DNA from: Ramlibacter tataouinensis | GTDB taxonomy: Bacteria > Pseudomonadota > Gammaproteobacteria > Burkholderiales > Burkholderiaceae_C | Length of the DNA: 64,000 nt | Assembly: GCA_002427815.1 (NCBI GenBank) | Contig: DIZF01000062.1 | Coordinates: 83,696 to 147,695 of the forward strand | Reading direction: 5' to 3' | Part shown: positions 24,959 to 33,988 of the stretch, one piece after another | How positions within the stretch are numbered: the stretch's first letter is position 1 | How the letters are laid out: each line of letters opens with the position of its first letter | Notes under the pieces: model-generated | Databases searched by the model: none | Seen by the model: the letters and a program-made list of their open reading frames with translations, nothing else | Told to the model about the DNA's origin: nothing | Program-made: the position numbers and the translations under genes

Positions 24959-25849
24959 TTACCCCAGCAACTGGCGCAGCAGCCGGGCGCCGACCTGGCC
25001 CTGGTCCTCGTAGTTGGTGTTGAACAGCACATGCATGTGCTCGGCCAGGCCGGCGACATGGTGGATCTCCGGGACCATGGCGGCCAGCTCGTCGCTGGAA
25101 TACCAGTAGTCGAAACGGCTCGACGCTGCGCTGGCCTTGATGTTCCAGGTCGCGCGGTTGCGGCCGTGCAGGCGCAACAGTGCCAGCGACGGATGCGTCA
25201 CTTCCCACACGAACGGAACGCAATTGGCAAAGCCCTGCGGGCTGTCGACAATGGTGTGAACCACACCCAGCTCGCGCTCGAAGGCGATGGTCTTTTCGAG
25301 CTTGTCGCCGTCGAACCAGCTCTTGTTGCGAAACTCCACGGCCAGCAGGTGGCCCGGCATCCGCTCCACGCAATGCCGGACATGGGCCATGCCCTCGCGA
25401 TTGCGCAGCAGCCAGGGCGCGAACTGGAAGTGCACCGCGCCGAGCTTGCGGGCGTCCTTCAGCGGCGCCAGCGCCTCGATGAAACGCTTCCACAGTTCAT
25501 CGCGGATTTCGCCCGGCGTGTCCTTGTAGTACAGCATCCGCGGCGCGGCGGGACCCAGCGCCAGCTGCAGGTCCTTGTGCAGCAACTCCGGCGAGGTTTG
25601 ATGGCCGGTGAAGAGGCGAAACGCCTTCACGTTGAACACGAAGCCCTCGGGCGTTCGGTCGGACCACAACTGCGCGTTGGCGGGCGTGGGCATGCCGTAG
25701 TAGCTCGAGTCGACCTCCACGAGCGGAAACTGGGTTGCGTAATAGCGCAGGCGCGCTTCGGCGCTGCGGGCTTCCTTGGGGTAGAAGCGGCCGCAGGAGA
25801 CGAGCGTCCTGTCGGTCCAGGAGGCGGTGCCGACCCGGATGGTGTCCAC
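24959..25849 (-). CDS. DUF72 family protein (YecE-like TIM barrel)
   Basis: 296 residues, start GTG at 25849. The DUF72 signature is clear: RVGTASWTDRTLVSCGRFYP at the N-terminus, VDSSYYGMP, FNVKAFRLFTGHQ, VEFRNKSWF, and the C-terminal NTNYEDQGQVGARLLRQLL. The fold resembles an endonuclease-IV-type barrel, but no activity is established. It starts only 14 bases from the GTG of the divergent helicase gene. A TATATT box on the minus strand ends 6 bases before its GTG. Confidence 0.9.
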   Translation of the reverse strand: MDTIRVGTASWTDRTLVSCGRFYPKEARSAEARLRYYATQFPLVEVDSSYYGMPTPANAQLWSDRTPEGFVFNVKAFRLFTGHQTSPELLHKDLQLALGPAAPRMLYYKDTPGEIRDELWKRFIEALAPLKDARKLGAVHFQFAPWLLRNREGMAHVRHCVERMPGHLLAVEFRNKSWFDGDKLEKTIAFERELGVVHTIVDSPQGFANCVPFVWEVTHPSLALLRLHGRNRATWNIKASAASSRFDYWYSSDELAAMVPEIHHVAGLAEHMHVLFNTNYEDQGQVGARLLRQLLG

Positions 25850-25863
25850 TGGATTAATATACA

Positions 25864-27975
25864 GTGAGTCGGCAGCCTTTGCCGGCTTCCGTGAACCCGA
25901 GGATTTTCCCGAGTGAGCCTTTCTTGAACGAACTCAACGCGCAGCAACTGGCGGCGGTGCAGCACGGCACCGGCGAGCAGGCCGGCGACACGCGACCGTT
26001 ACTGGTGATCGCCGGCGCGGGCTCCGGCAAGACCAGCACGCTGGCGCATCGCGTGGCCGACCTCATCCGGCATGGCGCCGATCCGCAACGCATGATGCTG
26101 CTGACCTTCAGCCGGCGCGCGGCGCAGGAGATGGAGCGGCGCGTCGCCGGCGTGCTGCAAAAGGCGCTGGGGCTGCCCGCGACGCAGACGCTCCCCAGCC
26201 TGCCGTGGAGCGGCACCTTCCACAGCATCGGCGCGCGCCTGCTGCGCGAATATGCCGGCCGCATCGGCCTGGAGGAATCCTTCACCATCCACGACCGCGG
26301 CGATGCCGAGGACCTGATGGGCATGGTGCGGCACGACATCGGCCTCTCGGAAACGAAGAACCGGTTTCCGCTCAAGGGCACCTGCCTGGGCATCTATTCG
26401 CGGGTGCTCAACACCCGCGATCCGCTGGAGCGGGTGCTGCAGGAGATCTATCCCTGGTGCAGCCAATGGGAGAGCGAGCTCAAGCAACTGTTCGGCGCCT
26501 ACGCCGAAGCCAAGCAGCAGCAGAACGTGCTGGACTACGACGACCTGCTGCTGTTCTGGGCCGAGATGATGGCCGAACCGCAGCTGGCGCAGGAGGTGGG
26601 CGAGCGCTTCGATCACCTGCTGGTGGACGAATACCAGGACACCAACCGGCTGCAGTCCGAGATCATCCTGGCGATGAAACCCACCGGGCAGGGCGTGACG
26701 GTGGTCGGTGACGACGCGCAGAGCATCTACTCGTTCCGCGGCGCCACGGTGCGCAACATCCTGGACTTCCCGCATCAGTTCACCCAGCCGGCGCGTGTCG
26801 TGACGCTGGACCGCAATTACCGCAGCACCCAGCCCATCCTCGATGCCAGCAACGCCGTGATCGCCGCCGCGCGCGAGCGCCATGCCAAGAACCTGTGGAC
26901 CGACAAGGCTTCGAGCCACCGCGCGCAGCTGCTGCTGGTGCCGGACGAGGCGGGGCAGGCGCGCTGGGTGGCCGACCAGGTGCTGCGCGAGCGCGAAGCC
27001 GGCTGCACGCTGAAAAGCCAGGCGGTGCTGTTTCGCACCAGCACGCACAGCGCCGCGCTCGAGCTCGAACTGGCCCGGCGCAACATCCCGTTCGTGAAAT
27101 TCGGCGGGCTCAAATTCCTGGAAGCCGCGCATGTGAAAGATGTGCTGGCGGTGCTGCGCTTCGCCCAGAATCCGCGCGGCCGCATGGCGGGATTTCGCGT
27201 GACCCAACTCATTCCCGGCATCGGGCAGGCAACGGCAACGCGCCTGCTGGATGCGATGGCCGAAGCGGCAGAGCCTGTGCAGACGCTGCAGCAGTTCGAT
27301 CCGCCCGCGCAGGCGCGCGAAGAGTGGTCGCGCTTCGTGCAGCTGTACGTGCAGTTGCGCGATCCCGGTGTCGCCTGGCCCGCCGACCTGGAACTGGCCA
27401 AGGCGTGGTACCTGCCCCAACTCGAACGCATCCATGACGACGCGCAGGTGCGCAAGCTCGATGTGGACCAACTGGTGCGACTGGCGGCGGGCTACGCCAG
27501 CCGCGAGCGCTTCCTCACCGAGCTGACGCTGGATCCGCCGCAAGCCACCAGCGATCAGTCGGGCGTGCCGCACCGGGACGAGGACTACCTCGTCCTGTCC
27601 ACCATCCACAGCGCCAAGGGCCAGGAGTGGAAAGCCGTGCACGTGCTCAACGTGGTCGACGGCTGCATTCCCAGCGACATGGCGACCGGCACCGCCGAGG
27701 AGCTGGAGGAAGAACGGCGCCTGCTCTATGTGGCCATGACGCGTGCCAAGGAGCACCTGCACCTGATCGTGCCGCATCGCTTCCATGTGACGCAGCAGGC
27801 CGGCGGCGGCGACCGCCATGTCTACGCCGGCCGCAGCCGCTTCATCACCGAAACCATGGCCGAGCAATTCGAGCGCGTCACCTGGCCCGAGGCCGGTCAG
27901 GTGGGCGCGGCCGCCACGCAACCGCAAGCGCCCCTCCTGCAAGTGCGGGCCCGTGCCCGCGCCGCCTGGCGCTGA
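25864..27975 (+). CDS. UvrD/Rep-family ATP-dependent DNA helicase (second copy)
   Basis: Superfamily 1A helicase, 703 residues if GTG 25864 is used. TTG 25924 (preceded by GAGTGAG and beginning LNELNAQQLAAV, the true Q-region) is an equally good start. Motifs: GAGSGKT (51-57 from the GTG), LLTFSRRAAQEM, LLVDEYQDTN, VGDDAQSIYSFRGA, LDRNYRSTQP, STIHSAKGQEWKAVHV, YVAMTRAKEHLHL. It lacks the C-terminal UvrD tail and is shorter than the uvrD product at 12.8 kb, so it is a paralogous, perhaps Rep-like or specialised, helicase. Confidence 0.88.
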   Translation: MSRQPLPASVNPRIFPSEPFLNELNAQQLAAVQHGTGEQAGDTRPLLVIAGAGSGKTSTLAHRVADLIRHGADPQRMMLLTFSRRAAQEMERRVAGVLQKALGLPATQTLPSLPWSGTFHSIGARLLREYAGRIGLEESFTIHDRGDAEDLMGMVRHDIGLSETKNRFPLKGTCLGIYSRVLNTRDPLERVLQEIYPWCSQWESELKQLFGAYAEAKQQQNVLDYDDLLLFWAEMMAEPQLAQEVGERFDHLLVDEYQDTNRLQSEIILAMKPTGQGVTVVGDDAQSIYSFRGATVRNILDFPHQFTQPARVVTLDRNYRSTQPILDASNAVIAAARERHAKNLWTDKASSHRAQLLLVPDEAGQARWVADQVLREREAGCTLKSQAVLFRTSTHSAALELELARRNIPFVKFGGLKFLEAAHVKDVLAVLRFAQNPRGRMAGFRVTQLIPGIGQATATRLLDAMAEAAEPVQTLQQFDPPAQAREEWSRFVQLYVQLRDPGVAWPADLELAKAWYLPQLERIHDDAQVRKLDVDQLVRLAAGYASRERFLTELTLDPPQATSDQSGVPHRDEDYLVLSTIHSAKGQEWKAVHVLNVVDGCIPSDMATGTAEELEEERRLLYVAMTRAKEHLHLIVPHRFHVTQQAGGGDRHVYAGRSRFITETMAEQFERVTWPEAGQVGAAATQPQAPLLQVRARARAAWR

Positions 27976-28112
27976 GCGCTCACTGCGCACCGGGCCGGCG
28001 TGGCCGGCCGTCGGTTTTTCGCGACGTCCTACGCGATGCCGCAAGTCCCGCCGACAGCCCGACCGTCAGAAGGGGCTAAATTGATGGAATGCGATCAACA
28101 TCGGGAACCGCC

Positions 28113-28721
28113 ATGAGCAAAGCCAGCAACCAGCGTATGGAAAAGCGCAACGACAGCCTCCCTGATCGAGCCGCGATCGCGCTCGGTTTGGTGCTCATCG
28201 CGGCCCTCGCCTCGGGGTGCGCGCCGATGCCAGGTCCGGAGGTGCCGGCGCAACCGGCACTGGTCGTCGTCAGCGGCTTGTCCGATGCCGAACGCAGCTT
28301 CATGGCCCGTGCGGCCGCGGACGGCCTTTACGAAGTGGAAGTGTCGCGCCTGGCGGCGAGCCGTGCGATTTCGCCCCGTGTGCGCTCTTACGCCCAGATG
28401 GTGGCCAACCACGATGCGCAGGTTGCCGATGAGCTGGCGGCCCTGATGCGCGCCAAGGGCCTGCAGCCTCCGGCCGGCCTCGCGCCGGACAAGGCCGCCA
28501 AGCTGGATCGCCTCGCCGCCCTGAAACCCAGCGTCGACTTCGACCTCGGCTACGTGCGCGTGGTCGGTGTCGAGGACCACATGGCAAAAATTGCTCTGTT
28601 CGATCAGGCCCAGCGCGATTTCCGCGACCGCGACCTCAGGGCCTGGATCGACCGGACGCTGCCGGTGCTGCGTACCGATCTGGGCGCGGCGCAGGCCTTG
28701 ATCGGCACGCCGGCCGGCTGA
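28113..28721 (+). CDS. DUF4142 lipoprotein
   Basis: 202 residues. The start at 28113 has TCGGGAACC upstream. A lipobox LIAALASGC marks it as a lipoprotein (Cys near residue 36). The rest is a DUF4142 helical bundle (SDAERSFMARAAADGLYEVE, YAQMVANHDAQVADELAALM, MAKIALFDQAQRDFRDRDLR). It is a second, shorter relative of the protein at 23.5 kb, without the C-terminal tail. Function unknown. Confidence 0.82.
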   Translation: MSKASNQRMEKRNDSLPDRAAIALGLVLIAALASGCAPMPGPEVPAQPALVVVSGLSDAERSFMARAAADGLYEVEVSRLAASRAISPRVRSYAQMVANHDAQVADELAALMRAKGLQPPAGLAPDKAAKLDRLAALKPSVDFDLGYVRVVGVEDHMAKIALFDQAQRDFRDRDLRAWIDRTLPVLRTDLGAAQALIGTPAG

Positions 28722-28795
28722 AGGTGCTCGTGCGTTGAGCGCGCCGTCTCCGGGCCCGGGGCACAATGCGGTGAGACAAAGCCCAGAGGTCACAA

Positions 28796-29146
28796 ATGGA
28801 TGGAGCGCTTGAATCGCTGACCGAAGCGTTGCGACGTTTTGCCGCGGAGAGGGATTGGAGCCAGTTTCACTCGCCCAAGAACCTGGCCTGCGCGCTCACC
28901 GTCGAAGCCGCGGAGTTGCTGGAGCATTTCCAATGGCTCACGGAAGAACAGAGCGAAAAGCTGCCCGCTGAAAAGCGAATTGCAGTCAGCCACGAACTCG
29001 CCGATGTCCTGCTGTATCTTCTGCAAATTGCCGACCGGCTCCAGATCGATCTGGTCGCCGCGGCGCAGCAGAAGCTTCAATTGAATGCCGCAAAGTATCC
29101 GGCCGCGCAGGCGCGCGGCAGCAGCAGGAAGTACAGCGAGCTCTGA
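28796..29146 (+). CDS. MazG-like nucleotide pyrophosphohydrolase
   Basis: 116-residue all-alpha NTP pyrophosphatase of the RS21-C6/dCTPase type, which removes non-canonical or excess (d)NTPs. Metal-binding motifs: LTVEAAELLEHFQW (ExxE) and SHELADVLLYLLQIADRL (ExxD). Preceded by an AGAGGTC ribosome-binding site. The next gene begins at the base after its stop (TGAATG), indicating translational coupling. Confidence 0.9.
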   Translation: MDGALESLTEALRRFAAERDWSQFHSPKNLACALTVEAAELLEHFQWLTEEQSEKLPAEKRIAVSHELADVLLYLLQIADRLQIDLVAAAQQKLQLNAAKYPAAQARGSSRKYSEL

Positions 29147-29905
29147 ATGGGTGAATTCAATACAACCATGCACGTTTCCGGCGCCTTGAACTTTCGCCAC
29201 CTCGGCGGCTACGTAGGGCAGGACGGCCGCCCTGTTGTGGCGCGCCGCATCTTTCGCTCCGACCATCTGGGCGCATTGACGGCCGATGACGAGTTGCAGA
29301 TATCAGCCCTCGGCCTGCGGCGGGTGCTTGATTTGCGTGGCGTGGACGAACGCGCGGCAGCGCCCTGCGTTCTTGAATCCGTCACCGTCTTCTCGCTTCC
29401 CATCGAGCCCACCATCGTCCAGGTGCTCGGCGAACTCATCGCGGCGGGCCACCAGCTCACGCCGAATGAAATCGTGGCCCACATGCAGCACACCTATCGC
29501 CGGTTCGTGCGCAACAACACGCATCGCTTTGCCGAACTGTTCGCGCACCTGCTCGAGTCCGATGAGCCGACGGTCTTCCACTGCACCGCCGGCAAGGACC
29601 GCACCGGTCTGGCGGCCGCGCTGATCCTGCGCAGCCTGGGCGTCTGCGAAGTGGACGTGATGCGCGACTATCTGCTGACCAATGAGCGCCTGAAGATGCC
29701 GGAGTCCTCGCGGCACGGTCTGGCGCCGGAGGTGGTGACCGTGCTGTCGCGGGTGCAGCCCGAGTTCCTGCAGGCGTCGTTCGAGGCTGTGGACGCGGAC
29801 TACGGCGGGCTCGAGGGCTACTTTCGGGAAGGGCTGCTGCTGGGCGACCCGGAGCGGGAGAGATTGAGGGAACTGTATCTGGAGCCGGGGTCCCTGCGCG
29901 TCTAG
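29147..29905 (+). CDS. Tyrosine-specific protein phosphatase (MptpB-like)
   Basis: 252 residues with the PTP signature loop HCTAGKDRTG (C-x5-R) near residue 145 and the conserved N-terminal NFRHLGGY and IFRSDHLGAL. This is the atypical lipid/tyrosine phosphatase group with lysine in the P-loop (AGKDR), so phosphoinositide or phosphotyrosine activity is possible. Coupled to the MazG-like gene; the functional link between the two is not obvious. Convergent with acuI; the ends overlap by 4 bases. Confidence 0.9.
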   Translation: MGEFNTTMHVSGALNFRHLGGYVGQDGRPVVARRIFRSDHLGALTADDELQISALGLRRVLDLRGVDERAAAPCVLESVTVFSLPIEPTIVQVLGELIAAGHQLTPNEIVAHMQHTYRRFVRNNTHRFAELFAHLLESDEPTVFHCTAGKDRTGLAAALILRSLGVCEVDVMRDYLLTNERLKMPESSRHGLAPEVVTVLSRVQPEFLQASFEAVDADYGGLEGYFREGLLLGDPERERLRELYLEPGSLRV

Positions 29906-30906
29906 CTGCTCGCGGATCCCACGTCGATCACCGTGCGCCCGCGCGCCTTGCCGTTGACGATGGCCTCGATCGCCTGCGGCAGTTGCGCGAACGGGATCAC
30001 CTTCGCGATCTGGGCCAGGTGCCTGGGCCGCAGGTCGCTGCCCAGTCGCTTCCAGATGCGGTCGCGCAATTCGGGTTCGTTGTCCGAGTTGACGCCGATC
30101 AGGCGCACGCCGCGCAGGATGAAGGGCATGACGCTGCCGTTGAAGTCCAGTCCGGCGGCGTTGCCGATGCTGGCGATGACCCCGTCCTTCTGCATGCTGC
30201 GCGTCAGCGCCGCCAGCGGCGCGCCGCCCAGCGAATCGACCGCACCCTGCCACAGCGCCGGCTCCAGGGGCTTGGTGCCGGCCGGCAGGTCGGCGCTGGC
30301 GATCACCTCGCTGGCACCCAGCATGCGCAGGTAGTCGGCCTCGGCCGGCTTGCCGGTGACGGCGACCACGTGGTAGCCGCGTTGCGCGAGCAGGTCGATG
30401 CTGACGCTGGCCACGCCGCCGGTGGCGCCGTTGACCAGCACCTTGCCTTTGGTGGGACTCAGGCCGTTCAGCTCCATCAGGTCGATGCCCAGCGAGGCGG
30501 TGTAGCCGGCCACGCCCAGCGTGATGGCTTCCAGTGCGCTCATCCCGGACGGCAGGCGGTTCACCCAGGCGGCGGGCACGCGGGCGCGGCCCGCGTAGCC
30601 GCCATGGTGCGACACACCGAAGCCGTGGCTGTGGACGATGACGCTGTCGCCCGGTTTGAAATGCTGGGCGCTCGACGACTCCACGACACCGCTGGCGTCG
30701 ATGCCGCCCACGCAGGGAAACCGCCGGATGATCCTGCCCTTGCCGGTGGCGGCCAGCGCGTCCTTGAAATTGACGCTGGCGTATTGCACCCGCACGGTGA
30801 CGTCGCCGGGATCCAGGTCGGCGTCCGTCAGGGTGGTGAACGCCGCGCCCACACCGGCGGTTGTGCTGGAAATCAGATAGGCGGGGAAAGACGTTCGGGT
30901 GTTCAT
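29902..30906 (-). CDS. acuI: Acryloyl-CoA reductase / YhdH-type quinone oxidoreductase
   Basis: 334-residue zinc-free medium-chain dehydrogenase (YhdH/AcuI family), NADPH-dependent; AcuI reduces acryloyl-CoA in propionate and DMSP metabolism. Features: VQYASVNFKDALAATGKGR near the N-terminus, PCVGGIDASGVV, and the NADPH loop VNGATGGVASVSIDLLAQRG near residue 155. The start at 30906 has GGAG 8 bases upstream. The structural-zinc cysteines of alcohol dehydrogenases are absent. A single gene. Confidence 0.85.
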   Translation of the reverse strand: MNTRTSFPAYLISSTTAGVGAAFTTLTDADLDPGDVTVRVQYASVNFKDALAATGKGRIIRRFPCVGGIDASGVVESSSAQHFKPGDSVIVHSHGFGVSHHGGYAGRARVPAAWVNRLPSGMSALEAITLGVAGYTASLGIDLMELNGLSPTKGKVLVNGATGGVASVSIDLLAQRGYHVVAVTGKPAEADYLRMLGASEVIASADLPAGTKPLEPALWQGAVDSLGGAPLAALTRSMQKDGVIASIGNAAGLDFNGSVMPFILRGVRLIGVNSDNEPELRDRIWKRLGSDLRPRHLAQIAKVIPFAQLPQAIEAIVNGKARGRTVIDVGSASS

Positions 30907-31047
30907 GGCACGGCTCCGTGGTATGCAACCCCGCATTGTCGCGCTGCGCCTACGTGTTGCGCCGACCGGCTCCTACAGCGATGAGCTGGTTCGGGAACCA
31001 TGCTGTGGTCAGGCGACCCAAGGCATGACCACCCAAAGGAATACGCT

Positions 31048-31152
31048 GTGCCCAACCAGGAACAATCTCCGGCTGCCGTCCCGCACAAGGACACGAAGCC
31101 CCACGACTGCCGCGGCGACGGCCCCGGCGATCCCGACGGCAGGAAGCAGTGA
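31048..31152 (+). CDS. Candidate 34-residue small protein coupled to the hydrolase gene
   Basis: GTG start with an AAAGGAA ribosome-binding site 6 bases upstream; the product begins VPNQEQSPAAVPHKDTKPHD. Codon third positions are mostly G or C (about 28 of 33), as in the real genes here. Its TGA stop at 31150-31152 lies 2 bases before the hydrolase ATG. The peptide is hydrophilic, with Pro, Asp, Gly and one Cys, and no signal. Function is unknown. Coding status is inferred from ribosome-binding site, codon bias and coupling only. Confidence 0.5.
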   Translation: MPNQEQSPAAVPHKDTKPHDCRGDGPGDPDGRKQ

Positions 31153-31154
31153 CC

Positions 31155-31991
31155 ATGAAACGCGGGAACAACGGGGCCTACGCATTGTTCTCCCTGGGGC
31201 TTGCTGCGGCTTTAGGTGCCATTTACACGGCGGCCATCGGCTGGTTGTGGTTCCGGCAGGAACGCCTGCTGTTCGAGCCAACGCCGTTGCCACCCGACCA
31301 GCCGCTGATCGGCGACGCCGATGTGCACGAGTGCTGGATCGACGTGCCGGGCGCCCGCCTGTCGACCGCGCAGTTGCGCCTGCCCGAGCCGCGCGGCGTG
31401 GTGTTCTTTCTGCACGGCAATTCGGGCAATCTCAAGGATTGCCTGGTCGACCTGGATGCCTTCCGCCAAGTCAACTTCGACGTGGTGATGTTTGACTATC
31501 GCGGCTACGGCAAGAGCAGCGGCTGCATAACGAGCGAAGTGCAATTGCGCGCCGACGTGCGGACGGTCTGGGCGCAGTTCGCGCAACTCTATGAGGGCAA
31601 GCGGGTCGTGATCTCCGGCCAGTCGCTGGGCACCGCGCTGGCCGCCGGCCTGGCCGCCGAGCTGTGCGCCGCAGGCCATGCGCCCGACCTGACCCTGCTG
31701 GTTTCGCCCTACAGCAGCGCGCGCGCACTGGCGAGCGAGCTCTATCCCTGGGTACCGCGCCAGGTCTTGCGCTATCCGCTGCATACGGCCGAACACGCGG
31801 CGCTCCTGAGCGGGCCGCTGATGCTGATCCACGGCGACAAGGACGAACTGATCGGCATTCACCACAGCCATGCCCTGCGCACCGCCGCGCCGGCCGCCCA
31901 GCTGTTGTGTGTCGAAGGGGCGGGGCACAGCGACCTGCACAAGTTCCCCAGCTTCCGCAAGGCGCTGCACGGCGCCCTCGGCTGCCTGTAG
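31155..31991 (+). CDS. Membrane-anchored alpha/beta-hydrolase
   Basis: 278 residues starting at ATG 31155 (AGGAAG 8 bases upstream; GTG 31149 is an alternative). A single N-terminal hydrophobic anchor (AYALFSLGLAAALGAIYTAA) is followed by the BEM46/ABHD13-like hydrolase core: FLHGNSGNLKD (oxyanion region), MFDYRGYGKSSG, nucleophile elbow SGQSLGTALAAG, acid in HGDKDELIG and catalytic His in GAGHSDLHKF. The active domain probably faces the periplasm. Substrate unknown. Confidence 0.87.
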   Translation: MKRGNNGAYALFSLGLAAALGAIYTAAIGWLWFRQERLLFEPTPLPPDQPLIGDADVHECWIDVPGARLSTAQLRLPEPRGVVFFLHGNSGNLKDCLVDLDAFRQVNFDVVMFDYRGYGKSSGCITSEVQLRADVRTVWAQFAQLYEGKRVVISGQSLGTALAAGLAAELCAAGHAPDLTLLVSPYSSARALASELYPWVPRQVLRYPLHTAEHAALLSGPLMLIHGDKDELIGIHHSHALRTAAPAAQLLCVEGAGHSDLHKFPSFRKALHGALGCL

Positions 31992-32072
31992 CAGCTCTGC
32001 CGTTCGCTGGGCGGCGTGCGGCCCAGCGAAAAGTCGCGGCATTTCCTCACACCGGCCGGCTCGCTCAAGCAC

Positions 32073-32078
32073 AACAAT
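32073..32078 (+). promoter_or_regulatory. Putative -10 element of the antiporter gene
   Basis: AACAAT ends 5 bases before the ATG at 32084, the same spacing as before uvrD. There is no ribosome-binding site between. Suggests a leaderless transcript. Confidence 0.3.
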
Positions 32079-32083
32079 GCGGC

Positions 32084-33433
32084 ATGAATTTCGCGCTCTG
32101 GTCGGTCCTCGTCGGGCTCTTGCTGATCCTCATGGCACTCAGCGGCACAGTGCTGGCCCGCTTGCCGCTGTCCAGCGCGATGCTCTACCTGGTGGCCGGC
32201 CTGGCGGTCAGCCCGCTGGGACTGGACATGCTGGCGCCGAACCCGCGTCTGCACACCCTGCTGCTGGAACGCCTGGCCGAGGTGGTCGTGCTGGTGTCGC
32301 TGTTTACGGCCGGACTCAAGCTCAGCCCGGGCCTGAGCGATCGCCGCTGGCTGTTGCCGCTGCGGCTGGCCCTGACGTCGATGGTGATGACCGTCGCGGC
32401 AGTGGCGGGGGTGGCCTACGCGGTCCTGGGCTGGCCGGTGGGCGCCTGTGTCCTGCTGGGAGCGATTCTGGCGCCCACCGACCCGGTACTCGCTTCCGAC
32501 GTCCAGGTGCAGCGGCCCGGTGACCGCGACCGGCTGCGCTTCGCCCTCACGGGGGAAGGCGGCCTCAACGACGGCACCGCTTTTCCTTTCGTGATGCTCG
32601 GGCTGGGCCTGATGGGCCTGCACGAGATCGGCGCTTTCGGCTGGCGCTGGCTGATGGTCGACGCGATCTGGAGTTCGGTGCTCGGCCCGGTCGTCGGTGC
32701 GTTGCTGGGCCTGGCCATCGGTCGGCTGGTGCTGTATCTGCGGCGCGAACACAAGGAGGCGGTGGGGCTGGACGACTTTCTCGCCATGGGGCTGGTGGCG
32801 CTGTCGTACGGTGTGGCCCAGCTGCTCCATGCGAATGGTTTTCTCGCGGTGTTCGCGGCCGGTATGGCATTGCGGCGCCTCGAGCAGTCGCAAACCCCTG
32901 GGCCGGCCAGCCAGAAGACGGTGGAAAAGGCGAAGGCCCAGCCGGACCAGTCCATCGCCGATGCGGTCGCGGTGCACCCGCAGCACGCGCCGGCGTTCAT
33001 GGCGCAGGCGGTGCTGGGCTTCAACGAGCAGATCGAGCGCATCGGCGAGGTGGCCGTGGTGATCACCATCGGTGCCATGCTGTGGTCGGTGAAGTGGCAC
33101 CAGGGTGCCTGGTGGCTGGTGCCGCTCTTGCTGCTGGTGATCCGGCCGGGCGCGGTTGCCCTGGGACTGCTGCGCTCGTCCAGCTCCGGCGGCCAGCGCT
33201 GGCTGATCGGCTGGTTTGGCATTCGCGGTGTCGGCTCGCTGTACTACCTGATGTATGCAATCAACCACGGCGTGCCCTCGCAACTGGCCGATCCATTGAT
33301 CGCGCTGACCTTGTCGGTGGTGGTGACTTCGATCGTGGTGCATGGCCTGTCCGTGACGCCGATGATGGCGGCATACGAGAAGACCGTGCGCAAGACCCTG
33401 CGGCGGCGCGGCTCATCAGGCGCCCGCAAGTAG
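32084..33433 (+). CDS. Na+(K+)/H+ antiporter, CPA1/NhaP type
   Basis: 449-residue cation/proton antiporter with about 12 membrane segments. The start at 32084 opens the first helix (MNFALWSVLVGLLLILMALS). The ion-site helix reads LLGAILAPTDPVLASDVQV, and the conserved FALTGEGGLNDGTAFPFV follows. GWFGIRGVGSLYYLMYA near the C-terminus matches the late NhaP signature. A hydrophilic loop rich in Gln/Pro (about 270-310) is an insertion relative to short NhaP proteins. Exchange of monovalent cations for protons in pH and salt homeostasis. Confidence 0.9.
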   Translation: MNFALWSVLVGLLLILMALSGTVLARLPLSSAMLYLVAGLAVSPLGLDMLAPNPRLHTLLLERLAEVVVLVSLFTAGLKLSPGLSDRRWLLPLRLALTSMVMTVAAVAGVAYAVLGWPVGACVLLGAILAPTDPVLASDVQVQRPGDRDRLRFALTGEGGLNDGTAFPFVMLGLGLMGLHEIGAFGWRWLMVDAIWSSVLGPVVGALLGLAIGRLVLYLRREHKEAVGLDDFLAMGLVALSYGVAQLLHANGFLAVFAAGMALRRLEQSQTPGPASQKTVEKAKAQPDQSIADAVAVHPQHAPAFMAQAVLGFNEQIERIGEVAVVITIGAMLWSVKWHQGAWWLVPLLLLVIRPGAVALGLLRSSSSGGQRWLIGWFGIRGVGSLYYLMYAINHGVPSQLADPLIALTLSVVVTSIVVHGLSVTPMMAAYEKTVRKTLRRRGSSGARK

Positions 33434-33640
33434 GCACACGGGCTCGGCTCGCCGGCAGCCAACGCTGAGCCGACCGCGCATGCCCGGCTGGTGCAAAATC
33501 CTGGCCCGACAGACTCCGCGCTTGTCCTACACAGATCATCGTCAGGTACCGCTAAGCTGTGCGGAGATCCTGCCTGGAGTGCGCGCAAGGGCAGTCAAGT
33601 GCCCCTCGCCAATTTCAAACAACCCGCAAGGAGTTTCCTC

Positions 33641-33922
33641 ATGAAGACATCTCTCACACAAGTCGCAATCGCCGCCCTCGCCGTGACGGCCGCGCTTTCG
33701 CTGAGTGCCTGCAACAAGGGCGACCAAGCCGCAGGCACCTCCGGCACCAGCGCGCCGAGTACCACCACCAGCCCGTCGGGCTCGGGTACCGGCAGCACGG
33801 CCGGCACCAGCGCCGGCACGACCAGCAGCAGCGCTCCGACCAGCAGTGGCAGCTCAAGCCCCTTCGTTGGCATTCAAGGCGGCAGCACCCCGAGCACGAC
33901 CTCGACGACAACGACGCGTTGA
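33641..33922 (+). CDS. Ser/Thr/Gly-rich small lipoprotein
   Basis: 93 residues starting at 33641 with a perfect AAGGAG 8 bases upstream. Signal peptide MKTSLTQVAIAALAVTAALS ends in lipobox LSAC (Cys near residue 25). The mature part is almost entirely Ser, Thr and Gly, with an island PFVGIQGG. Such tails act as flexible spacers. No domain is recognised. The 207 bases upstream contain no other gene. Confidence 0.75.
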   Translation: MKTSLTQVAIAALAVTAALSLSACNKGDQAAGTSGTSAPSTTTSPSGSGTGSTAGTSAGTTSSSAPTSSGSSSPFVGIQGGSTPSTTSTTTTR

Positions 33923-33988
33923 TGCGAGTGGGTGCCGGCCGCAGCAGCGGCAGCCAGGTCGGCAACCGCCAGCTTCGAGCTGTCCCGC

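Noticed and set aside
25999..28044. 681-codon minus-strand ORF opposite the second helicase
   Set aside because: Antisense shadow with no motif; the helicase frame is intact.
33705..33922. Ser/Thr/Gly codon-repeat tract considered as a CRISPR-like or tandem-repeat array
   Set aside because: Repeats are irregular codon-level low complexity within a lipoprotein ORF; no spacers or constant unit.
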